Below are positions 1-11,485 of a stretch of DNA of 43,304 bases, piece by piece. This stretch comes from Prevotella sp. (GTDB taxonomy: Bacteria > Bacteroidota > Bacteroidia > Bacteroidales > Bacteroidaceae). Position 1 is the stretch's first letter. Each line of letters begins with the position of its first letter. The notes beneath the pieces are model-generated. The model worked only from the letters and a program-made list of their open reading frames with translations, was not told the origin of the DNA and made no database searches. The stretch is taken from positions 1 through 43,304 of the forward strand of contig JAILAA010000031.1 of NCBI GenBank assembly GCA_024681875.1, in the 5' to 3' direction. Position numbers and translations under genes: made by a program.

Positions 1-572
1 TGCACATTACCATTTTCGTCTATACGGCAAACCCTGATTCCGTTTCTTGTTTCCTCTGGTATGTCCAGTTTGTCCATATCCAACTCCACATGAAAGGTGC
101 CGGGGATACGTTGGGTAGATTCCAGTCCGGCATCGAGGTCGAAGGAGAAGAGGGGCGTGTGGTACTGTAGTTGTTGCTGCACGGCCTGACAGGCCTTTTT
201 ATGCTCTGCCTCCGTGGCGAAGCGGAACTTCACCTCTGTGGGCTTTTCGAAGGCGTTCTTTCGGGCCGAGATAACAATGCCGGGGGCCACCTCCTTGCGG
301 AAGGCAGGACTGTTGCCGCCCCATTCGGGGTCAGGAGCTTCCGGGATGTTGAGGAGCTCCTCGTCAGTGAAGCGGTCGATGGCCGAATGGCCTCTTTGCG
401 TGACCAATCCTGTAGAAGGAGAGTCAGGGTCGTCATCATCATCGTCCCAATCAAAGTGCTTCGACTTGGGAATCAAGAGGATAACAAGGATGACTATCGC
501 TGCGACGGGCAGCAGCAGGAACCAGTAGTAGTTGTTATTGGTTTTAGGTTTCTTGGGTTTTAGGTTTGCCAT
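1..572 (-). CDS. Unknown single-pass membrane protein, 5' part only
   Basis: Reading leftwards from an ATG at 572, an open frame of 190 codons runs off the window edge without a stop. The N-terminus is rich in Lys, Pro and Asn. It is followed by one hydrophobic segment (WFLLLPVAAIVILVILLIP, about residues 17-35) and then an acidic run of six Asp. The rest looks soluble, with several Pro, Glu and Asp-rich loops and no motif I recognise. The likely topology is a short cytoplasmic tail, one anchor and a periplasmic or extracellular domain. A well-formed promoter lies 46-76 bp upstream. The function is unknown and the 3' end is missing. Confidence 0.75.
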   Translation of the reverse strand, partial: MANLKPKKPKTNNNYYWFLLLPVAAIVILVILLIPKSKHFDWDDDDDDPDSPSTGLVTQRGHSAIDRFTDEELLNIPEAPDPEWGGNSPAFRKEVAPGIVISARKNAFEKPTEVKFRFATEAEHKKACQAVQQQLQYHTPLFSFDLDAGLESTQRIPGTFHVELDMDKLDIPEETRNGIRVCRIDENGNV

Positions 573-617
573 ATGTTATGATTTCCTTTGTTTTGCCATG
601 ATTGAAAAATGTGAGTG

Positions 618-648
618 CAAAGATACGGAAAATAAATGTTTTTGCAAA
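618..648 (-). promoter_or_regulatory. Promoter for the leftward gene at 572
   Basis: On the minus strand TTTG (648-645) is followed after 19 bp by TATCTTTG (625-618), a full match to the Bacteroidota -33/-7 pattern. Transcription should start near 611, giving a leader of about 40 nt. Confidence 0.65.
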
Positions 649-762
649 TATTTCTGTGTATTTTTGTGGTGCTTGGGGTGGGAAAGGACTTCATGCAAAC
701 GTTTGCGCCGTGTGACCGACTTATTCATAGGCCTTTTTATAGTTTGGAGCGGAAAAAAGCTT

Positions 763-770
763 TAATTTTG
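763..770 (+). promoter_or_regulatory. -7 element upstream of the GH77 gene
   Basis: TAATTTTG matches the TAnnTTTG -7 consensus and lies 24 bp before the ATG at 795. A TTTG at 743-746 is only 16 bp upstream, shorter than the usual spacing, so the -33 assignment is weak. Confidence 0.45.
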
Positions 771-794
771 CGACAAACTAAAGACCATTCAATT

Positions 795-5616
<4,822 letters not shown>

Positions 5617-5653
5617 GGAAAAACGACTCCCCTGTCATAAGTTTTTTCGCTAT

Positions 5654-5740
5654 TTTTTATAGACCACGTCATGGTTTTTATAGACCGCGACGTGGTCTAT
5701 AAAAATTGCGACGTGGTTTATATAGACTGCGACATGGTTT
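5654..5740. repeat. Four-unit 21-bp tandem array with nested hairpins
   Basis: The core 9-mers ACGTCATGG, GCGACGTGG, GCGACGTGG and GCGACATGG start at 5666, 5687, 5708 and 5729, exactly 21 bp apart. A perfect 17-bp inverted repeat pairs 5654-5670 with 5689-5705 over an 18-nt loop. An alternative 12-bp stem pairs 5675-5686 with 5694-5705 over 7 nt. The two stems share the right arm and exclude each other. Both arms carry T or A runs, so the array could end transcription in both directions. It follows the GH97 gene. Confidence 0.75.
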
Positions 5741-5801
5741 AAACAAATCTTGCATGCGCTTCCAGAACTTAAAAAAAACTAATAAAAAAAGAACTGTTTT
5801 C

Positions 5802-5832
5802 TTGGCCGAATTAAAAAAAAAGATTAAATTTG
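5802..5832 (+). promoter_or_regulatory. Promoter of the 1113-residue secreted protein gene
   Basis: TTGG (5802-5805), 19 bp, then TAAATTTG (5825-5832), a full -7 match with a near-consensus -33. The leader to the ATG at 5883 is about 43 nt and very A/T rich, as is usual for strongly translated Bacteroidota genes. Confidence 0.65.
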
Positions 5833-5882
5833 CACCGATAAACATGTTTTTCCTTTTTTTACTAATTAATAATTAAAAACTT

Positions 5883-8800
5883 ATGAAAAGACTTAGACTC
5901 TTTTTGGCCGCTATTGCGGTGTTGTCCGGCTTGGGCTTGAACGCTCAGTCTTGGACGGGAAGTGAAGTGGGGGATGGCTATGCCCTCCTTTACAATGTGG
6001 GTACTGGACAGTACCTTACAAGAGGTAATGGCTGGGATACTCAGGCCAGTATTGGTGGTGAAGGTGCTGCTCTGACAGTAGATCTTAAAGCGTTTGATGG
6101 TAAGTATAAAATTCGTACTGCTTCTAATGGCAGAGGCTTGGAGTGTCTTAGCGGCGGTACTGTTTATACAGACCAGTCAATAAGCAAGAATGCCACATGG
6201 ACTTTTACCGAGGTTGATGCAACCAACCATATTTACAATATCATCTCGGCTGACAATCATGGTGGTGGCTCAGAAAATTATCTCACAGCAGAAGGTGGAG
6301 AGAGTACAATTGTCGGCCCTGGCGCTGATGGCACTTCTGCTAACGCTAAGTGGAAGATTTATCTTTATACAGATCAGCAGGAAAAACTCCAGACCGCAAT
6401 GGCCAACGCCACTGCAGAGGCTCCTGTTGATGTCACAGCATACATCAAGGATGGCAACTTTGGCGCAATGTCCCACAATAATGGTGACATGGCCCTTGAA
6501 TTCTGGACTGTAACAGCAAGCAACAAAAATCTTAATGGCGGTTTATTAACTAACCCATGTGCAGAAACTTATCGTAATGGTGGAGGCAAGATATCCCAGA
6601 CTATTACAGTGCCCAACGGAACTTACTTGGTTAAGTGTCAAGGCTTCTACAGAATTGACGGAGGTTCTACACCATCATATCTCTATGCCAACGATGAGAA
6701 ACCAGTGGCACTGCAGGTATGTAATGCCAATGGCGAGGGAACTGCTGGAAGTATGGACGGCGCTTCTGCTTCTTTCTCTGCTGGCTTATATGACAACAAT
6801 GAAATTCAAGTAACTGTTACTGGAAAATCTTTGACCTTCGGCATCGAAGGTCAGGATGGCAACTGGACATGCTTCGACAACTTCCGTCTTTTCTATCTCG
6901 GTCCGCTGACAGACTTCTCTGCTTACGATACCACTCTATTTGAACTGTCACAAGAGGCTGCTAATCTCGAAGGAAAAATCCCCGAAGTAGCTTTCACTGC
7001 ATTAAATTACGTTGTATCAGCAAACAACAAGTCATATTCCACAGCTAACGAGTACGATGAAGCTATTGCTAACATCAATACCGCTCTAAACGCAGCCAAG
7101 AAGTTGGTTGATCCATACGCTGCCTACAAAGTCGTTGCTGCTAATGCTGTTTTTGCCGGTGTGGATGCCAGCGAGCAGAATACAGCAGTTGAACAGGCTA
7201 CCACTGTTGAAGGTATTGAAGCTTGCACTGCAGCCCTTCAGGCTGCTATCGACGCTCTTGCGTTCGACGTAACATCCTTTACCATCAAGAATCCTAATGC
7301 TCAGAGCAAGGATAATTGGGAAGGCACAGACTTCGGTGGACAGTCGGATGGTGTAACAGAGTATTGGAACGTGTCACCTGCAGGCTTCCATCAGACTATC
7401 AATCTGCCTGCTGGCAAGTATCGCATGACGGTTATCGCTTTGCAGCGCTTGAATATGACAGGTACTGTCTATGCTGGTGAGAACAGCACGGTTATTGCAC
7501 AGGTCGGCAATCCTCCTGTTAACAATCGAGGCCAAGCTGCATCTTGGTTTGCCGCAGGCAATGGCCGCAACTATGTCTATTTCGAACTCGCCAACGCTGC
7601 TGACGTTACCATCGGCCTTAAGGCTGACGAGACCCTTGGCGACCACTGGACAGTATGGAAGAGCTTCAAGCTCGACACCTTCGACGAGAGCGTTGCTGCT
7701 GGCTATCTGGCTCCAGGATGGACTACGTTGGTAGAAGAAGCTCAGGCTACCCATGACAATGCAGATTACGCAAACGTAACAGGTGAAGAGAAGACCGCTT
7801 TGGAAGCTGCCATTGCCGCTACTCCCAGCACTATTGCTGAGTATCAAGCTGCTGTCGATGCTCTGAATGCTGCCGTTGCCGCTTTCACCGCTGCTGCTCC
7901 CGCTTACAATGCTTATGCTGCCTACAAGGCCGAGACCATTGCACTGTGGGGAACTGACTTTGACGTAGTTGCTCCTACCGCTGCTGCTGGGGCAGAAGAT
8001 GCCATCCATAACTTGAACATTGCCCAGTATAACAAGGTGGCCAGCGACTACACCTTCTCCTGCACAGGTCTGATTGGTGACTTCGGCTCATGGACGGGCA
8101 CAGCTACCGTGGGCGGTCAGCCTGGCACGCCCAACTATCTGGACTATGAGCACTGGAGCGGCGTCACCCACGCCTACTACGAGCAGGACAAGGGTGGCTG
8201 GGGCAACTCTGCCGGCTGGACCGTCAAGTACGAGAAGACCTGCACACTGCCCGCTGGCTCTTATGTCATCAAGGTGGCTGCCCGCTCTTCAGCCGGCACA
8301 ACTAGCCTTGTTAGCTGCTCGGCAACGGAGACCACTATCAGTCTGCCCAACGTTGGGGCAACAGCAAGAGGCATCAACAAAGCTGGTGAGGCTTCCTGGA
8401 CTGACGGTGAATTTGTGAACAATGGCAACGGTTTCGGCTGGCAGTGGCGCTTCCTGCCCTTCACACTGGCTGAGGAAGGCGAGGTGACCATGACCTTCTA
8501 CGCTGAGGCTACCACGCAGTATCAGTGGATGTCTATCGCTGATGGTGAATTGCTCTCAGCTACCAAGGTGGCTAAGGACATCGTCTTCAACGAGGCTGAA
8601 GAGAACGTCATCGAGAATACGCTCGTTGCCGATGTTACCGTCAACCGTGAAATCAAGTTGGGTTACAACACCGTGGTGCTGCCCTTCCTGCTGACCGCCA
8701 ATCAGGTGACTGCCGCCTTCGGCGAGGGTACCGAAGTCTACAACTACAGTGAGAATAGCGACGACAAGACCAACGTGTCGGTGTACTTTGACAAGGGCGA

Positions 8801-9224
8801 CGGCTCCATCGCAGCTAATACTCCTGTGCTCGTCAAGGCCACTGTTGCCAGCGAGTCACAGACCTTCGAGGGCGTGCAGATTGTAAACGCCGAGCCTAAG
8901 GCTGAAGGCAAGTTCTTCGACTTCGTCGGTATCTACTCACCGCTGAAGCTGACCGTCTTCGATTACATCTTTGGCAACGATGACATGGTTGTTGCGAGCA
9001 GGGCTGCCACCGTTAATGGCTTCAGTGCCTACTTCAAGTCTGCTGATAATGCTGCACGCGTCAAGCACACCTTCATCGGCGGTGCTGAGGTTACCACCGG
9101 CATTGAGGGCATTATGACGACCGGCAACAACAACGGCAAGATCTACAACCTCAACGGCCAGGAGGTGAAGAGCGCACAGAAGGGCCTCTACATCCAGAAC
9201 GGCAAGAAGGTTTTCGTGAAGTAA
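5883..9224 (+). CDS. Large secreted multi-domain binding protein
   Basis: A 1113-residue protein with a signal peptide (cleavage near LNAQ|SW). I see a ricin-type beta-trefoil-like segment (about 25-165) and three beta-rich, carbohydrate-binding-module-like segments (about 185-340, 462-600 and 715-890). Ala-rich helical FIVAR-like spacers (343-460 and 605-710) separate them. A C-terminal region follows, ending in IYNLNGQEV and KGLYIQNGKKVFVK, the short tail common on surface proteins of this group. There is no catalytic motif. Its position between the SusB-type gene and pullulanase suggests alpha-glucan capture, but that is inference. Codon use changes near 8040 (residue 720) from A/T-richer to G/C-richer, as if two parts had different histories. 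It has its own promoter. Confidence 0.8.
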   Translation: MKRLRLFLAAIAVLSGLGLNAQSWTGSEVGDGYALLYNVGTGQYLTRGNGWDTQASIGGEGAALTVDLKAFDGKYKIRTASNGRGLECLSGGTVYTDQSISKNATWTFTEVDATNHIYNIISADNHGGGSENYLTAEGGESTIVGPGADGTSANAKWKIYLYTDQQEKLQTAMANATAEAPVDVTAYIKDGNFGAMSHNNGDMALEFWTVTASNKNLNGGLLTNPCAETYRNGGGKISQTITVPNGTYLVKCQGFYRIDGGSTPSYLYANDEKPVALQVCNANGEGTAGSMDGASASFSAGLYDNNEIQVTVTGKSLTFGIEGQDGNWTCFDNFRLFYLGPLTDFSAYDTTLFELSQEAANLEGKIPEVAFTALNYVVSANNKSYSTANEYDEAIANINTALNAAKKLVDPYAAYKVVAANAVFAGVDASEQNTAVEQATTVEGIEACTAALQAAIDALAFDVTSFTIKNPNAQSKDNWEGTDFGGQSDGVTEYWNVSPAGFHQTINLPAGKYRMTVIALQRLNMTGTVYAGENSTVIAQVGNPPVNNRGQAASWFAAGNGRNYVYFELANAADVTIGLKADETLGDHWTVWKSFKLDTFDESVAAGYLAPGWTTLVEEAQATHDNADYANVTGEEKTALEAAIAATPSTIAEYQAAVDALNAAVAAFTAAAPAYNAYAAYKAETIALWGTDFDVVAPTAAAGAEDAIHNLNIAQYNKVASDYTFSCTGLIGDFGSWTGTATVGGQPGTPNYLDYEHWSGVTHAYYEQDKGGWGNSAGWTVKYEKTCTLPAGSYVIKVAARSSAGTTSLVSCSATETTISLPNVGATARGINKAGEASWTDGEFVNNGNGFGWQWRFLPFTLAEEGEVTMTFYAEATTQYQWMSIADGELLSATKVAKDIVFNEAEENVIENTLVADVTVNREIKLGYNTVVLPFLLTANQVTAAFGEGTEVYNYSENSDDKTNVSVYFDKGDGSIAANTPVLVKATVASESQTFEGVQIVNAEPKAEGKFFDFVGIYSPLKLTVFDYIFGNDDMVVASRAATVNGFSAYFKSADNAARVKHTFIGGAEVTTGIEGIMTTGNNNGKIYNLNGQEVKSAQKGLYIQNGKKVFVK

Positions 9225-9267
9225 TCATCCATGAAGCGGTTGTCTTTTAGACAACAGCATAACAGTC

Positions 9268-9300
9268 AAGGAGCGCCCCGCATACCACGGAGCGCTCCTT
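9268..9300 (+). terminator. Hairpin between the binding-protein and pullulanase genes
   Basis: AAGGAGCGC (9268-9276) pairs perfectly with GCGCTCCTT (9292-9300) over 15 nt. The T-run is short, so this may be a weak terminator or an attenuator; the pullulanase gene starts 35 bp later and no separate promoter is obvious. Confidence 0.5.
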
Positions 9301-9335
9301 TAACAAAACTAAGCATCTCTACTAAAGCAAAGAAC

Positions 9336-11354
9336 ATGAAACGACTTCTGATAGCAGGAATGACAATAGCAATGATGGCCTGTGACCCCCAGAAAGACCT
9401 ATCCTACAGGTTTGACGAAATGACCTATTCGCCCAAAGAGACGGTGTTCAAGGTATTTGCACCTGAGAACGCCAGATGTTTTGTAGTGGTGAATGGCGAC
9501 AGTATCAGGATGGAGCACAAACCTACGGTCGACGACACACTGATGACGGAGGGCCGCATTTACAAAGCCATTGTACAAGGCGACCTGAAGGGTAAGACCT
9601 ATGAGTTTGTAGTATCACTTCCCTCAGCACCTAACGGGGCAGCCCCCCTCGGAGGGGGCAATATGGCCTCACCTGGTGTTTTTGCCAAGGCCGTCACAGT
9701 GAACGGGCAGAAGGGCGTTGTTGTAGACTTGCGCGACACCGACCCTGAAGGCTGGGCCAATGACCACGGGCCGCGGCCAGAGCGCTATGCCGACTGGTGT
9801 GTATACGAGATGCACCACCGCGACTTCTCCATCGCACGCAGTGATGCTCAGCATCCTGGTAAGTTCCTCGCCCTCACCGAGCCCTGGGCCATTGAACACC
9901 TGAAGGAGCTCGGCATCAACGCCGTGCACATCCTGCCATCATACGACTTCGGCTCCGTCGACGAGACGAAGCCTGACGTACCGCAATACAACTGGGGATA
10001 TGACCCCGTGAACTACAACGTGCCCGAGGGTTCCTACTCGACTGATGCCAGCGACCCGCTCAGCCGCATCCGAGAGTTCAAGCAGATGGCGCAGGCGCTG
10101 CACAAGGCCGGTATCTGTGTCATTCTCGACGTAGTCTACAACCACACCTACGATATTGAGCACTCGAACTTCCAGCGCACATATCCTGACTATTACTATC
10201 GAACCATTGACCATTCTACTGAACAAACGCCAGCGGAAGTCAATAATGGTCAATGTTCAATGGTCAATGTTCAATATTCCAACGGCAGCGGTTGTGGCAA
10301 CGAGACAGCTAGCGAAAAGCAGATGATGCGCCGCTTCATGGTTGAGAGCGTGAAATACTGGATCAACGAGTACCACATCGACGGCTTCCGCTTCGATCTG
10401 ATGGGCTGTCACGACATAGAAACGATGAACGCCATCCGTCAGGCCGTGGACGAGATAGACCCCACCATCTTCATCTACGGCGAGGGGTGGAGCGCCGGAC
10501 CATGCGCACTGCCCAACGAACAATTAGCCATGAAGGCTAATATCTCGCAGGTGCCTCGTGTGGCTGCTTTCAGTGATGAAATACGTGACGCCCTGCGCGG
10601 CCCCTTCAACGACGACACGAAAGGAGCCTTCCTCGCAGGCATCCCAGGAGAAGAGGAGAGTCTGAAGGCTGGTATCGCCGGCATGGTGGAACACCCGCAG
10701 GTGGATTATTCGAAGGTAAACTACAGTGACAAGCCGTGGGCCGCAGAGCCTACGCAGATGATGAGCTACGTGAGCTGCCACGACGATATGTGTCTCGTAG
10801 ACCGACTAAAAGCATCAGCCCATCTCTCACCTCTCACCTCTCACCCCTCACCCCTGATTAAGCTCGACCTTCTGGCGCAGACCGCCGTCTTCACCTCACA
10901 GGGTGTGCCGTTCATGCTCAGCGGCGAGGAACTGCTGCGCACCAAGCAGGGCGTACACAACAGCTTCGAGTCACCCGACAGCATCAACCAGCTTGACTGG
11001 ACGAACAAAGAACGGTATGCAGAGGTCTTTGACTACTATAAGAACCTGATTGCCTTGCGCCGTCATCACCCCGCCTTCCGTCTGGGCACAGCTGAACTGG
11101 TAAGAAAGCACCTCTCCTTCTTGCCTGTGCAGGACTGCCTCGTGGCCTATCGCCTGCAGGATGCGCCTGGCGATGATTGGCAGGACATCATCGTCATCCT
11201 TAATGCTAACACAAAAGCCATGAAGGTCAGCGTGCCCGAGGGCGACTACACCGCAGTCTGCCTCGATGGCCGCATCAATGAGCAGGGCCTTGGCACCGTC
11301 AGCGGCCCTGTCATCAGCGTATCCGCACAGTCAGCGCTTATTCTGCACAGATGA
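9336..11354 (+). CDS. pulA: Type I pullulanase lipoprotein, GH13
   Basis: Debranches alpha-1,6 links of starch-like glucans at the cell envelope. The start at 9336 gives a lipoprotein signal, MKRLLIAGMTIAMMAC, with a lipidated Cys at residue 16; the frame open to 9231 would bury it. The 672 residues hold a CBM48-like N-terminus, the type I pullulanase signature YNWGYDP (218-224), and the triad D354 (GFRFDLMG), E383 (IYGEGW) and D483 (SCHDD). Three low-complexity insertions interrupt the protein: a GC-rich palindrome at 9642-9659 (coding GAAPLGGGN), a TCAATGT/G heptamer run at 10243-10277 and a CTCTCAC run at 10824-10858. All keep the frame and lie away from the catalytic motifs. Confidence 0.93.
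   Translation: MKRLLIAGMTIAMMACDPQKDLSYRFDEMTYSPKETVFKVFAPENARCFVVVNGDSIRMEHKPTVDDTLMTEGRIYKAIVQGDLKGKTYEFVVSLPSAPNGAAPLGGGNMASPGVFAKAVTVNGQKGVVVDLRDTDPEGWANDHGPRPERYADWCVYEMHHRDFSIARSDAQHPGKFLALTEPWAIEHLKELGINAVHILPSYDFGSVDETKPDVPQYNWGYDPVNYNVPEGSYSTDASDPLSRIREFKQMAQALHKAGICVILDVVYNHTYDIEHSNFQRTYPDYYYRTIDHSTEQTPAEVNNGQCSMVNVQYSNGSGCGNETASEKQMMRRFMVESVKYWINEYHIDGFRFDLMGCHDIETMNAIRQAVDEIDPTIFIYGEGWSAGPCALPNEQLAMKANISQVPRVAAFSDEIRDALRGPFNDDTKGAFLAGIPGEEESLKAGIAGMVEHPQVDYSKVNYSDKPWAAEPTQMMSYVSCHDDMCLVDRLKASAHLSPLTSHPSPLIKLDLLAQTAVFTSQGVPFMLSGEELLRTKQGVHNSFESPDSINQLDWTNKERYAEVFDYYKNLIALRRHHPAFRLGTAELVRKHLSFLPVQDCLVAYRLQDAPGDDWQDIIVILNANTKAMKVSVPEGDYTAVCLDGRINEQGLGTVSGPVISVSAQSALILHR
10243..10277 (+). 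repeat. In-frame heptamer repeat inside pulA, first
   Basis: ATAATGG, TCAATGT, TCAATGG, TCAATGT, TCAATAT in strict 7-bp register, encoding an Asn/Gln/Val-rich loop between the catalytic-barrel motifs. The unit TCAATGG is the same as in the intergenic repeat at 17264-17291. Confidence 0.7.
10824..10858 (+). repeat. In-frame heptamer repeat inside pulA, second
   Basis: CTCTCAC three times, then CCCTCAC and CCCTGAT in 7-bp register, encoding HLSPLTSHPSPL just after the SCHDD motif. The reverse complement GTGAGAG is also the first unit of the repeat at 18417. Confidence 0.7.
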
Positions 11355-11485
11355 CTCAATTCTATAATTAGCCAGTATTTCAATCGGATGGACAGCCCTG
11401 ATGCCTGTGCCATCGAATATTTGCTTCTGCTTCAAAACCTGTCAGATCTACCTACAGCGTACCCTCTGGGAACTGCTTTTCGTGC

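Noticed and set aside
5654..5740. CRISPR or riboswitch
   Set aside because: The units are adjacent with no unique spacers, and the array lies after a gene and before, not after, the next promoter, so it is better read as a terminator-like or protein-binding array.
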